Counted from the first letter of the stretch, positions 7,172 to 15,389 are shown. The stretch is DNA of 64,000 nt from Pukyongiella litopenaei (GCF_003008555.2 NZ_CP027665.1:3596001-3660000), one strand, 5' to 3'. The notes: generated by a model not told the origin, from the sequence alone. Program-made: numbers and translations.

Positions 7172-9530
7172 CAATCTGTCTCCAAAATTCGGGGTTCTGG
7201 CGGTAATCCGCTCCGACCAGCGCCTCGCCTTTTTCCATGCCGCCAAGGATCGTGAGGTAAGGGCCAAGCGCGCTTAGATCGGCATCGATCACGACCGAGC
7301 CTTGATCGTCACGCACCAACGCCAGGCGAGAGTTGCTGCCCGTTCCTAGGAGCACGCTCAGCTCTTTTTCAGTGAGGCCCAGCATGGTGTAGTCGCTGGC
7401 CGAAGCGCGGATGTTGGGAAGCAGGAGCTGCGTCGGAACGGCTTCGACAATCGTTTTGCCGGTGCGGGTTTTCTCGAGCTGGCTTGCGTATTGGGTCATC
7501 ATCACGACGACCGCGTTCTGTTTCCGTGCCGTGACCAGCCAGTTGCTCAGCCGGTCGGCAAAATACGGGCTATCCAGCGCCTTCCAGGCTTCATCAATGA
7601 TGATCAGTGTCGGTTTGCGATCCTCGATCACACGCTCCACCCGTCGAAACAGGTAGGAGAGGACCGCCATGCGTTCCTTCTCGCTTTCACTGTCGAGAAT
7701 GCCGGTAAGGTCGAACCCGACGACATCACCATCGAGCGAAAAAGTATCCTCAGAGCTTTGCCCGAAAATCCAACCGTAGCGGCCGTCTGCGGTCCATTCC
7801 TGGATCCGCTCGAACAGATCCCCTTCATCCGCCCCGGCCACAAAGAGGGAGGCCAAATCCTGCCAGTTGCGCAGCGTGGCATCGCTGGCTCCGGCGTTCT
7901 GGCGCACCACTTCTTGGATGCGATTAATTTGAACTGGGCTCAGGGGCTTGTCGGAGCGATGCAAAAGGGTGGCCAACCAATCGGAGAGCCAGGCTTGCCC
8001 GCGCCCGTCGATTTCTGTGCGCAGTGGGTTGAGGCCAGTGGCTTCACCTGCCTTGATGGCGCTGTAGCGCCCGCCATTGGCGCGTACGGCCATTTCCATG
8101 CCAGCGCGATAGTCGAAGACAAACACGCGTGCGTCGCAGCGCCGGGCTTGGGTCATGAGGAAGGCTGACAACACCGACTTGCCGGAGCCAGGACGACCGA
8201 GGATCAAGGTGTGCCCACCGGTCGGCTCTTTGTCCGGCTGACCTGTCTCATGGTAGTTGAACAGGAAGCCCGAACGCTCCGGCGTCGGGAAGAGAGTGAT
8301 CGGCTTGCCCCAAGGCACTTTGTGTCCGGGTTTGCCCAGTTGACCGCGATGCAGCGCTGCGAGATCAGCAAAATTCGTGTTGGTGATGGCGGCCTTGCGG
8401 CTGCGCATCTGCCCATTGCCCGGATGCTGCGCGAAATAATGCGTCCGAGCTGCAAAGCTCTCATTGACAAGATTGACGCCTTCACTGGCCGCGATGTTGC
8501 GTACCTCGGAAGCGATGGCTTCCAGCTTTTCCTCGGTCTCGGCGAAAACCGTCACCGTCATGTGATGATCGCCAAAGCTGAGCCGTTTGGATTCCAGATC
8601 ATCCAGCGCGTCGACCAGTTCTTCCGCAAGGGATATCGCGCCATCATCGCTTGCTTTCATCAAGCGCTGTTGCCGTTTGATCCGGCTGGCCATGGTGTTG
8701 CTGTTGATCGGCGTGAAGGAATGCGTGACGACCATGTCGACAGGCAGATTCAGCTCATCGAACATGGTGCAGTTGGTTTTGGCGGGATAGGTCTTGATTG
8801 CAAAGCTAGTGCCAAGCCGCTTGCCCGCCGTCCCATCGTCGAGCGTAAAGCCTCGCCCCTGAAACGTGACGCGCGTGTTGGCGACATCTTCGGCAATGAC
8901 GCCAAATCGCGATTTGGCGAACAGCGGCCGTTCCTGACCAATATTGAGCGCCCCGAGGAAGCCGAGCAGTTCGCCGCTCTCAGCCCCAAGCAGGCGCGGA
9001 TTCATCTCGGCAGAAGATGACAGCAGAAAACCAACGATTTCCTCGAGCTTGCGCAGCTGTTTGGTTGTCCGGTCATTCAGCTGCGCGATTGAATTTGCAC
9101 GTTTCAGGCGCAGCCGAGCGCCGAGGGGAGGACGTTTCAGAACTGTGAGTGTGAGCGTTTTGTCCCGCAGGCCCGCCCGCGCCATGGCCGTTTGCCATCG
9201 GCTGTCCAGGGCTTGGGCAAACCCCTCATTGGGCACTAGTGGCAAGGCGGTCTCGATCGCTCTTGATACCTTGTGGAGGTAGAAACAGTATTCCGGCCCA
9301 ATCTGCGCAATGATCGCCGCAAAGAGCGCGCGGATCTTCTCCAAATGTGCGCCATCGCTGGTCATGCTGTTGACGCCATCAAGGCGGATGCACTGGAACA
9401 GCGCATTGCCGCGCGTGCGGATTGTCACGTCATCCACGAGGCTGACATAGGGCAGCATACTGGCCATAGGCCGCTCTTTGCGCGCCCAGTCCGGTAGCGT
9501 CGCAAGATCATCCGAGGGGTTATGGAGCAT
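7164..9530 (-). CDS. virB4: type IV secretion ATPase VirB4
   Basis: A 788-residue VirB4/CagE ATPase, full length for the family. The N-terminal CagE domain spans roughly residues 180-390. The Walker A motif GRPGSGKS is at residues 445-452 and a Walker B region (LIIIDEAWKAL) lies near residues 645-655. Late arginine and glutamine motifs follow (VVVMMTQYASQLEKT). It energises pilus biogenesis and substrate export at the inner membrane. It overlaps virB3 upstream by 11 bases. Confidence 0.96.
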   Translation of the reverse strand: MLHNPSDDLATLPDWARKERPMASMLPYVSLVDDVTIRTRGNALFQCIRLDGVNSMTSDGAHLEKIRALFAAIIAQIGPEYCFYLHKVSRAIETALPLVPNEGFAQALDSRWQTAMARAGLRDKTLTLTVLKRPPLGARLRLKRANSIAQLNDRTTKQLRKLEEIVGFLLSSSAEMNPRLLGAESGELLGFLGALNIGQERPLFAKSRFGVIAEDVANTRVTFQGRGFTLDDGTAGKRLGTSFAIKTYPAKTNCTMFDELNLPVDMVVTHSFTPINSNTMASRIKRQQRLMKASDDGAISLAEELVDALDDLESKRLSFGDHHMTVTVFAETEEKLEAIASEVRNIAASEGVNLVNESFAARTHYFAQHPGNGQMRSRKAAITNTNFADLAALHRGQLGKPGHKVPWGKPITLFPTPERSGFLFNYHETGQPDKEPTGGHTLILGRPGSGKSVLSAFLMTQARRCDARVFVFDYRAGMEMAVRANGGRYSAIKAGEATGLNPLRTEIDGRGQAWLSDWLATLLHRSDKPLSPVQINRIQEVVRQNAGASDATLRNWQDLASLFVAGADEGDLFERIQEWTADGRYGWIFGQSSEDTFSLDGDVVGFDLTGILDSESEKERMAVLSYLFRRVERVIEDRKPTLIIIDEAWKALDSPYFADRLSNWLVTARKQNAVVVMMTQYASQLEKTRTGKTIVEAVPTQLLLPNIRASASDYTMLGLTEKELSVLLGTGSNSRLALVRDDQGSVVIDADLSALGPYLTILGGMEKGEALVGADYRQNPEFWRQIDA

Positions 9531-9798
9531 AGCTGTCCCCCGAATGGATCTTGCGGTTCGGGGTGGGCGGCGTTTCCTGTAGGGCGGTGACCATCACCTC
9601 AAGAAAGGCCGGATCCCAATCCGCCGCTTTCCACAGCGCGGGATAGGCCAGAGCGGCGATGATGATCACCGGCCAGCTCTGGACCCAGAGAAACAGCAAC
9701 ACAAACCCGAAGAGCCAAACCATGGCATACATGATCGGCAAGCCGATGAGCTTTGGCGGCCGGATCAGACCGAGGAAGAGGCGGGATTGCGTTGCCAT
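9520..9798 (-). CDS. virB3: type IV secretion protein VirB3
   Basis: A 92-residue protein with two close hydrophobic segments (about residues 18-55), including MYAMVWLFGFVLLFLWV. It has the VirB3-type N-terminus (RLFLGLIRPPKLIGLPIMY). VirB3 is a small inner-membrane partner of VirB4, and here the two reading frames overlap, which supports close stoichiometric coupling. It follows virB2 by 7 bases. Confidence 0.9.
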   Translation of the reverse strand: MATQSRLFLGLIRPPKLIGLPIMYAMVWLFGFVLLFLWVQSWPVIIIAALAYPALWKAADWDPAFLEVMVTALQETPPTPNRKIHSGDSYAP

Positions 9799-9805
9799 GT
9801 CAGAT

Positions 9806-10096
9806 TTACGCGCCCCAGATCGCGGTCACGATGGTCGGCGCAGCTGCGATGCCTGCGATCGCGACCAGTACCCAAAGAGCCTGGCGGAAGTCGAGGATGC
9901 CAAAGAGCCAGGAGAGGAACACGCCGATCAAAGCCAAGGTGCCTATGACAATGCCTAGGGGGCCGGTGATCGTGTCGACGATGCCTTGCAGCAGGTTCTG
10001 GACCGGCGAGAGGTCGATGCTCTGCGCGAAGGCGGGATTGGCAATCATTAGACTGGCCAGAGCCAGCGACAGGATTGTGCGGAATTGTATGTGCAT
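9806..10096 (-). CDS. virB2: type IV secretion major pilin VirB2
   Basis: A 96-residue pilin precursor of the VirB2/TrbC family. A signal peptide ends at PAFAQ (about residue 25). The mature pilin of about 70 residues has two hydrophobic helices (PLGIVIGTLALIGVFLSWLF and ALWVLVAIAGIAAAPTIVTA) joined by a short polar loop. Its ATG overlaps the virB1-like stop, and an AGGAGG sequence stands upstream. Confidence 0.93.
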   Translation of the reverse strand: MHIQFRTILSLALASLMIANPAFAQSIDLSPVQNLLQGIVDTITGPLGIVIGTLALIGVFLSWLFGILDFRQALWVLVAIAGIAAAPTIVTAIWGA

Positions 10097-10812
10097 CAGG
10101 AGGCTCCAGTCAGTCGATCACGCACGGCCATGACGCGGCGCACGTGATTTTGGGTTTCTTGGTAGGGAGGGATGCCGCCATAGCGCGCGACCGCGTCTGG
10201 TCCCGCATTATAGGCAGCGAGCGCGAGCTCAGGCGTGCCGAACTGCGCCAACATCATCAAAAGGTAGCGTGCGGATCCATCAAGGTTCGCCCGCCAGTCA
10301 TGCGGATCAACGCCGAGTTGCGCGGCCGTCGCGGGCATCAACTGACCGAGGCCGATCGCGCCTGCCGAGCTGCGCGCATTCGGGCGATAGGCGCTTTCGA
10401 TCTCGATATTGGCTTGGAAGAGGGCCTGCCACTCCGTCACCGACAGACCGGCGCGGCGCAGTGCAGGGTGCCCGCCATAACGATGCGCGGTGCTTTCAAG
10501 CGCTGCGAGGATTTCGGGGCGGGGAACTGCCCGGGCGGGTGCAGGAGTGGGAGCTTCAGGTTCCGGAGCTGCGAATACGATCAGCTCCGGCGGGTTTGCA
10601 CCAATCCCGTCGACATAGCTTTGTGCAAAACCTGATTGGGGGGATTTGGTTTCCAGCTGGCCATCGGCCCGCATGGAAAGCACGAAGCCTTCAGAATAGG
10701 CGGGTGCAGCGTTGATTGCTGCAAGGACGGCAAGTGTCTTAGCCCGCGTCGTCCAGCTTATGTGAGGCGATCTTGCCTTCGAGCATCGGGATTGAGACGA
10801 TCGAAACGCCAA
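10096..10812 (-). CDS. virB1: VirB1-like lytic transglycosylase
   Basis: About 238 residues. The C-terminal SLT domain has catalytic Glu in NIEIESAYRP, the motif GAIGLGQLMPATAAQLGV, and AAYNAGPDAVARYGG, followed by GIPPYQETQNHV. It should cleave peptidoglycan glycan strands locally during assembly of the secretion channel. An Ala-rich segment ending AAPAYSEG resembles a signal peptide. The start is uncertain: the TTG at 10812, overlapping the upstream gene, is the best in-frame candidate just before the signal-like segment, while the ATG starts lie much further inside the upstream gene. Confidence 0.8.
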   Translation of the reverse strand: MAFRSSQSRCSKARSPHISWTTRAKTLAVLAAINAAPAYSEGFVLSMRADGQLETKSPQSGFAQSYVDGIGANPPELIVFAAPEPEAPTPAPARAVPRPEILAALESTAHRYGGHPALRRAGLSVTEWQALFQANIEIESAYRPNARSSAGAIGLGQLMPATAAQLGVDPHDWRANLDGSARYLLMMLAQFGTPELALAAYNAGPDAVARYGGIPPYQETQNHVRRVMAVRDRLTGAS

Positions 10813-11065
10813 GACCTGCGAGGAAGCTGGATAAGCCGTTGATTGTCTTGAACTCTCGGGCAGCCATGTTGTTGCGTGCGGTGACGAGCAGGCGACGCGT
10901 TTCGCCATCTGGCGAGACGCAATGCACGGTCCAAACTCCGGACCACTGAGCACCTGTACGTTTGGGCGTAACCCGGCACACAACATCCGCCGAATGACCC
11001 TCGGCAAGCAGCGTGCGCAGCCCGTCTTCACTGACAACATTAGGGGCGTCTTGCATCAAATTCAT
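10739..11065 (-). CDS. hypothetical protein heading the virB operon
   Basis: About 108 residues, cytoplasmic by appearance, with no family I recognise. It has a mixed alpha/beta composition with a central Trp-rich strand region (GAQWSGVWTVHCV) and a hydrophobic C-terminal segment (LSSFLAGLGVSIVSIPML). The ATG at 11065 has AAGG upstream; an ATG at 11092 is possible. It is the first gene after the predicted operon promoter and overlaps the transglycosylase start, so it is probably co-regulated with the secretion genes. Being first it could be regulatory, but nothing in it shows that. Confidence 0.6.
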   Translation of the reverse strand: MNLMQDAPNVVSEDGLRTLLAEGHSADVVCRVTPKRTGAQWSGVWTVHCVSPDGETRRLLVTARNNMAAREFKTINGLSSFLAGLGVSIVSIPMLEGKIASHKLDDAG

Positions 11066-11132
11066 AGGATCGAGCCTTGCAGAATTGTGCATTGGCCCGG
11101 CAGTCCCTCATGGACTACCGAACCGATACAAT

Positions 11133-11160
11133 ATTATAATCTTGCAATCAATAGGTGCAA
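11133..11160 (-). promoter_or_regulatory. predicted promoter of the virB operon
   Basis: On the minus strand a TTGCAC box (11160-11155) is followed after 16 bases by a perfect TATAAT (11138-11133), about 65 bases before the first gene. The same AT-rich block also contains TATAAT on the plus strand (11135-11140), which could serve the divergent exported-protein gene. No experimental support is available. Confidence 0.5.
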
Positions 11161-11228
11161 TTTGAGTTATTGCGCCCTTCATGCGTTGAAACAAATTTAC
11201 TGCAACGGAGTGGCTGAGCCAAGATAAT

Positions 11229-11516
11229 ATGGCGCTTTTGAAGCAAACATGGGCGGTTATGGTCGTTCTGAGCTGGGGTTCTGCCGCGATCGCGGGCACT
11301 TGCCTGCCGCCTACGCCGCCCTTGATGCCGACCAATGCCGACGACGTGCGGGCCTATGCTGACCTGTTGAGGCGCGATGCGGAGACGTATTTTACCAATG
11401 TCGAGCGGTACTTCCGTTGCCTGGATCAGCAACGGCGGGAGGTATTTGAGCAGGCACGCGTGGTCAGTGGAGACTATGCGCGCGTGTTGGAATTGGAAGT
11501 GAGTAAGTCTGAATAG
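11229..11516 (+). CDS. small exported protein of unknown function
   Basis: A 95-residue protein with a signal peptide ending Ala-Ile-Ala-Gly near residue 23, then a mature segment with two cysteines and a mostly helical C-terminus (YADLLRRDAETYFTNVERYF). No family is recognised. It is transcribed divergently from the virB operon and shares its promoter region, so it is probably a conserved accessory of the element acting in the periplasm. Its small size and fragmentary upstream signals leave some doubt. Confidence 0.6.
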   Translation: MALLKQTWAVMVVLSWGSAAIAGTCLPPTPPLMPTNADDVRAYADLLRRDAETYFTNVERYFRCLDQQRREVFEQARVVSGDYARVLELEVSKSE

Positions 11517-11652
11517 CGCCTTGTTCTGCCTGAAAATATCGGCCTTTAGCAAGTGTTTTCCCGGAAGCCGTCAACGTGGACATCCTGGCCGCTTGTTCTT
11601 CGATCTCACTTAAGACATCAACATATTCGAACCACAATCGAAAGGAATCAAA

Positions 11653-12201
11653 TTGCCGAACCGTCCGTTTGCTCCAAGGCCAATAAACTCTCTATTGGTT
11701 GTCGTCCTGGCATCGATTTGTGTGTATTCGACCGCTTCAAACGCCCAAGATGAACTTGGTGCAGGAATTGTCAAACTCCAAGAGTCTCTGAACGTAATTG
11801 TTGGCGATGGCAGATTTGATCAAGTGGACGAAGAATATTGTCGGGGTGTTCTTTGGACAAGCAATGTTACTGATAAGCAGGAAATAGAGGAACGGCTTAG
11901 TCGCCTGAGTGACAAAGACTTTGGCGTAATGAATCTAACTGGCCAGATACAAAGCTACCAAGAAAAGCGGTCCGAATTCCTGTTTCTCTACAATCTTGCC
12001 CTTGATCGCGAAGGGACTGTTGAACTTCCCCGTGAGTTGTATCCTGACGCAGATCGGTTCTCGTCGGCGTGTTCCATTATAGTGAGGCAGCAAATGGAAG
12101 ATCCAGAGTTTGCGCAAATCGCGGAGTCTGCGAGAAGCCAGGCAACATTTAGTGTAATCAGCGATTTGCTATACGAACTACTTCGAGAGCGCGCGCGGTA
12201 A
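11653..12201 (+). CDS. exported hypothetical protein
   Basis: A 182-residue protein starting with TTG, supported by AAAGGA six bases upstream. A signal peptide (LLVVVLASICVYSTASNAQ) is followed by a helical, acidic mature domain with two cysteines (EYCRG and SACSI). No family is recognised. Codon use is less GC-rich than in the chromosomal part of the window, consistent with element cargo. There is no clear operon partner: the gene lies 136 bases after the previous one and is followed by convergent genes. Confidence 0.62.
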   Translation: MPNRPFAPRPINSLLVVVLASICVYSTASNAQDELGAGIVKLQESLNVIVGDGRFDQVDEEYCRGVLWTSNVTDKQEIEERLSRLSDKDFGVMNLTGQIQSYQEKRSEFLFLYNLALDREGTVELPRELYPDADRFSSACSIIVRQQMEDPEFAQIAESARSQATFSVISDLLYELLRERAR

Positions 12202-12255
12202 GGTCGATCTTCAATATACTCGGTAACCAAAGTGCTTGGGGCCACGTTGCGGCCG

Positions 12256-12456
12256 TTAAGAGCACCTTGGGCCAACGTTTCCGCCGTTCAGTTTATTTGA
12301 GTAGTTGAGTTCTTCGGCAGGGCTAACTTCGTGCAGCGCGGCCTGCGTCTCGCCGTTATCCCACTGGTACAGTAGACCAATTTCTTTGCCAGTCCTGATA
12401 CACTTAATACGGCCGATGGCTTCAGCCGTCGTGCGAACACTCTCAAGTTTGGGCAA
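12256..12456 (-). CDS. small hypothetical protein downstream of the XRE gene
   Basis: A 66-residue protein with a TTG start two bases after the XRE stop, with GAGGGG as a likely ribosome site. The sequence has a compact beta-like pattern (IGLLYQWDNGETQAALHEV) but no recognised family. Its tight linkage to the XRE regulator suggests a two-gene unit. A toxin-antitoxin or immunity relation is possible but nothing in the sequence proves it. Confidence 0.5.
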   Translation of the reverse strand: MPKLESVRTTAEAIGRIKCIRTGKEIGLLYQWDNGETQAALHEVSPAEELNYSNKLNGGNVGPRCS

Positions 12457-12458
12457 AA

Positions 12459-12671
12459 CTAGCCCCTCTCGTTAAACAATTCCTTGGGGGCAACATCGAG
12501 GGCAAGCGCAATCTGCTCCAGAATATCTATTGATGCTGAATTCTTGGCGAGTTCGATCTCGCTGATGTAGCTGCGGTCCACGTCCGCAGCCAAAGCTAGT
12601 TGTTCTTGGCTCAATCCTTTGGAATTTCTTAGATTCCGGATGTTTAGCCCTACTTGTTCCCTCAATTTCAT
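12459..12671 (-). CDS. XRE-family helix-turn-helix regulator
   Basis: A 70-residue single-domain DNA-binding protein. The HTH covers about residues 8-62 with the classic pattern GLSQEQLALAADVDRSYISEIE, similar to phage Cro/C.BclI-type regulators. It probably represses its own promoter: a perfect 12-base palindrome lies 37 bases upstream of its start. It may control the divergent exported gene at 12830 or transfer functions of the element. Confidence 0.85.
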   Translation of the reverse strand: MKLREQVGLNIRNLRNSKGLSQEQLALAADVDRSYISEIELAKNSASIDILEQIALALDVAPKELFNERG

Positions 12672-12707
12672 GGCCTGTATTCGGCCAGATCACAGGAACC
12701 GCTCTAC

Positions 12708-12719
12708 GGAATATATTCC
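12708..12719. promoter_or_regulatory. palindromic operator candidate for the XRE regulator
   Basis: GGAATATATTCC is a perfect 12-base palindrome in the divergent intergenic region, upstream of the XRE gene. Its position suits autoregulation by a dimeric XRE protein. This is inference from position only. Confidence 0.45.
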
Positions 12720-12829
12720 ACAAAACTCACGCGAACATCACAAACACTATGCCCGTATATGGTGTGAAGGTCGGGATTCCAGGTAACCTATCAATAGTGT
12801 AGTAATGTAGTCCTAAGGCATTTATTGAT

Positions 12830-13471
12830 ATGTGGTGCAGACTTGTAAGAAATTTGACCGCCGGAGCTGGCTTGGCTTTGCTTTCAACCGTGGCCCCGCA
12901 GGCGGCTAAGGCCTATCAGGTTGACTGCGCCATTCTGCTTTGCCTGGCTGGTGGTTGGCCCGCGTCAGCAGAATGTGCCCACGCCCGTGCCGTGTTTATC
13001 CGCAGGATTACTCCCTGGCCGATTGAGCCGCCGTTGCAAATCTGGCGCTGCCCTTTGGGTGTTTCTGAGCGCGCGCCATTGCAAAGCACGGCCCCGAAGA
13101 TCTGGGAGGGCAGCAACCAAATAGGTCAGACCCTCGGCCAGGTCATTCTCGCTCGGGTGGTCGAAGGTGGTGCCGATATCGACATCAGTGGTCTGGAATT
13201 CGATTTCGTGCGCTCGATCCGCGTCTGGGATGTGCGGTACTACAGTCATCGCGAACGTGGCCGCGACGATGATTGTTCTGAGAGTTATAACATGCGCCTT
13301 GGGACCTACGGCACGCAGGGCGAATTCGGCTGGCAACGCACAACACCAGCGGCCGCCCCACAATGGGCTCTGCCGACGCGGCGCTGTTCGTCATCAAATT
13401 GGAGGCGCGGGGTCGGTGTCGAATGGGAAGATCACGAAGGCAACCAGGGATATGAGTGGGTGGCCTACTAA
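12830..13471 (+). CDS. exported hypothetical protein, element cargo
   Basis: A 213-residue protein with a signal peptide ending QAAKA near residue 28 and a Cys-rich, Trp-rich mature domain (at least five cysteines). It contains a beta-like segment (FDFVRSIRVWDVRYYSHRERG). No family is recognised. The presence of T4SS genes in the same element and the export signal suggest a periplasmic or secreted accessory. It ends 2 bases before the convergent ribbon-helix-helix gene. Confidence 0.6.
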   Translation: MWCRLVRNLTAGAGLALLSTVAPQAAKAYQVDCAILLCLAGGWPASAECAHARAVFIRRITPWPIEPPLQIWRCPLGVSERAPLQSTAPKIWEGSNQIGQTLGQVILARVVEGGADIDISGLEFDFVRSIRVWDVRYYSHRERGRDDDCSESYNMRLGTYGTQGEFGWQRTTPAAAPQWALPTRRCSSSNWRRGVGVEWEDHEGNQGYEWVAY

Positions 13472-13473
13472 GG

Positions 13474-13779
13474 CTATTCGCCGATGTCCTTCATACGTTC
13501 CGCGATATCGCCCGCAATGCGCTCATACAGGGCGGCTTGCTTATCTCTGGGAGTTCCGGGCTTCGGGTTCCTTCTGCGGATGCGTTTGGCGAGCCAGAAC
13601 AGCATCCGGGCCGCTGGATCGGATGTCGCATCCGGTTCTGCGGCCGGATACTTCTCCTCAAGAGCGACGACGATTTCCTGCGACAGGCTGCGCCGGTTCA
13701 GTGTGGCATGCGTTTCCAGACGCTTCTTGAGCGCGGCAGGAAGCAAGAGTTTGAATTGGACCAAGGCTTCTTCTTTCAT
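13474..13779 (-). CDS. Arc-like ribbon-helix-helix regulator
   Basis: About 101 residues. The N-terminal 45 residues follow the Arc/MetJ ribbon-helix-helix pattern: a strand VQFKLLLP, then AALKKRLETHATLNRRSLSQEIVVALEEKY. A basic C-terminal tail (AKRIRRRNPK) may add DNA contacts. The ATG at 13779 is chosen because the longer frame would begin inside the palindromic operator. It is divergent from a second, smaller ribbon-helix-helix gene, with tandem palindromes between them. Confidence 0.78.
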   Translation of the reverse strand: MKEEALVQFKLLLPAALKKRLETHATLNRRSLSQEIVVALEEKYPAAEPDATSDPAARMLFWLAKRIRRRNPKPGTPRDKQAALYERIAGDIAERMKDIGE

Positions 13780-13790
13780 GATTCCATGAT

Positions 13791-13830
13791 GGACAATATT
13801 TGTCCTCAATGATATGGACATTTTATGTCC
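13791..13830. promoter_or_regulatory. tandem palindromic operators between divergent regulator genes
   Basis: Two perfect inverted repeats share the half-site GGACA: GGACAATATTTGTCC (13791-13805) and GGACATTTTATGTCC (13816-13830), with centres 25 bases apart. They sit between two divergent ribbon-helix-helix genes, whose products characteristically bind such short repeated half-sites cooperatively. They probably control the regulator-excisionase-integrase operon. Confidence 0.7.
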
Positions 13831-13848
13831 TTTTGTTGAGGTGTAAAT

Positions 13849-14010
13849 ATGAAGACAACCCAGTTCAAACTTAACCTTCCAGCGGACGTGAAAGCCTGGC
13901 TCGAAGAGGAGGCCGTGCGGAACTTGCGCTCACAAGGCGCTCAGGTGGTGTCTTGTTTGCGGGCAGCCATGTCGCGGCAAGAAGCCGTGGGTGAGAGGGC
14001 GGAAAAATGA
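13849..14010 (+). CDS. small ribbon-helix-helix protein
   Basis: A 53-residue protein. Its opening MKTTQFKLNLPADVKAWLEE and a following helix pair match the ribbon-helix-helix fold and resemble the divergent Arc-like protein. Its stop overlaps the next start (ATGA), making it the first gene of a regulator-excisionase-integrase operon. It probably binds the tandem palindromes just upstream. Confidence 0.7.
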   Translation: MKTTQFKLNLPADVKAWLEEEAVRNLRSQGAQVVSCLRAAMSRQEAVGERAEK

Positions 14011-14264
14011 GCCCGAGCCATATTCAGCTGATTCCGACCCCAGAGCTTGCGCTTCTCTTCGGGTACAGTGAGCCGAGCGCGTCCTTCTATGACTTCTGCC
14101 GTAGGACGGGTATCGCTCCGGTGCCAGGGCGGCGTGGGTGGTATGACCCGAAACTCATTCGCGCGCGATTGGATGCTGTTCAGGGCATCAGCGCGGCAGA
14201 ACGCGAAGCTGCTTCTCAGCCGAGCCTCGTTGCACAGCGGAGAGCGCGCCGTGCCCAGAAGTAA
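14007..14264 (+). CDS. excisionase-like small DNA-binding protein
   Basis: An 85-residue basic protein with a helix-turn-helix-like core (LALLFGYSEPSASFYDFCRRTG followed by a basic wing, PGRRGWYDPKLIRARLD). It resembles AlpA/Xis-type winged-helix proteins. Such proteins beside integrases usually set recombination direction. It overlaps the regulator upstream by 4 bases and the integrase start by 14 bases, so all three are likely translated from one message. The family assignment rests on pattern and context. Confidence 0.6.
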   Translation: MSPSHIQLIPTPELALLFGYSEPSASFYDFCRRTGIAPVPGRRGWYDPKLIRARLDAVQGISAAEREAASQPSLVAQRRARRAQK

Positions 14265-15327
14265 CCTTCCCAAGGGTGTCCACCGTGTCCGGCGCAAGGT
14301 TGTGTCTGGTGTGCGCTACCATTTCTATGCTTGGCGGGGCGGCCCCAAATTTTGGGAAGGGACGGACCCGAACCCCAAAGAACCCGAATTCTTCCATGCG
14401 TTTTCACAGTGCGGTACGCCCGTGAGCCCGGCCGAATACCTGACGACTCATTTGGTCGACGATTTTCTGTCCAGTGCGTCCTTGCCCAAGGCTGAGCGTT
14501 CAAAGGCTGATATCCGCAAGTGGCTGGAGCTGTTCCGCGAGGAGTTCGGTGCCGATCCTGTCGCGATGTTCGAAGAGCGCGCCTCGCGGGGCGAGGTTAA
14601 CAATTGGCGCAAGAAGTGGCTTCATTCGCCCAAGCAGCACGATATGGCGGGCACCCATGCGACGCGCGTCCTCAATTGGGCGGTGGAAGAGGGGAAGCTG
14701 AAAGAGCATCACTGCCACAAGCTCAAGAAGCTCTACCAATCGAACCGCACAGAAATCATCTGGACGAGCGGCGATATCGCACAGTTCAATAAACATGCAC
14801 CCAAATGGGTGCAGAGGATCCTGACCGCCGGATGCGAAACCGGTTTGCGGGCAGCTGATCTGGTTCAGGTCAAAATGGACCAATTCGAAGACACGCCGCA
14901 CGGCAAGCGCCTTCGTTTCAGGACCAGTAAGCGCGGCCAGATCGCATATATCCCTGCCACTTCAGCACTTGAGAAACTGATCGCAGAGACGCCGGAAGGC
15001 CAAGAGGTGTTACTGGTGTCAGAGCTTGGCAGGCCTTTGACGGCCCGTTGGGCATCGAACCAGATCACCAAGTGGCGGCGCGAAGCTCAGATTCCCCCTT
15101 GGATCGACGGCAGGGAGAAGACACTGTCTGATACGCGCGGGACGGCGGCGACAAGATTGCTAAATGCCGATCTGTCTTTGCGCCAGATTGCGGTGCTGAT
15201 GGGGTGGTCGGTTCGCTACGCGGCGCAGGTAATCGAGCATTATGCGCAGGTTAGCCCGGACGAAAGCGATGCGGTTCTGCGTAAGCTCAATCGAGCAAAA
15301 TCACTGTCTCAAGACACAAAAATGTAA
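14251..15327 (+). CDS. int: tyrosine recombinase/integrase of the element
   Basis: A 358-residue site-specific recombinase. The GTG at 14251 with GGAGAG upstream gives the expected length and overlaps the excisionase-like gene; the longer open frame shadows that gene. A core-binding helical domain occupies about residues 60-165 and the catalytic domain follows. Visible catalytic residues are Arg200 (TGLRAADL), Lys227 (TSKRGQ), Arg296 (SDTRGTAATRLL), Trp319 at the second His/Trp position, and Tyr331 (EHYAQ). The usual first His of the HxxR box is Ser293. It ends 62 bases before the tRNA-Cys 3' end. Confidence 0.9.
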   Translation: MPRSNLPKGVHRVRRKVVSGVRYHFYAWRGGPKFWEGTDPNPKEPEFFHAFSQCGTPVSPAEYLTTHLVDDFLSSASLPKAERSKADIRKWLELFREEFGADPVAMFEERASRGEVNNWRKKWLHSPKQHDMAGTHATRVLNWAVEEGKLKEHHCHKLKKLYQSNRTEIIWTSGDIAQFNKHAPKWVQRILTAGCETGLRAADLVQVKMDQFEDTPHGKRLRFRTSKRGQIAYIPATSALEKLIAETPEGQEVLLVSELGRPLTARWASNQITKWRREAQIPPWIDGREKTLSDTRGTAATRLLNADLSLRQIAVLMGWSVRYAAQVIEHYAQVSPDESDAVLRKLNRAKSLSQDTKM

Positions 15328-15389
15328 ACGCCCCTGTAAACGCGGGGCCTCAAGCACGGCAAGGAGTGATGTAAGTGATTGTTTTTAAA

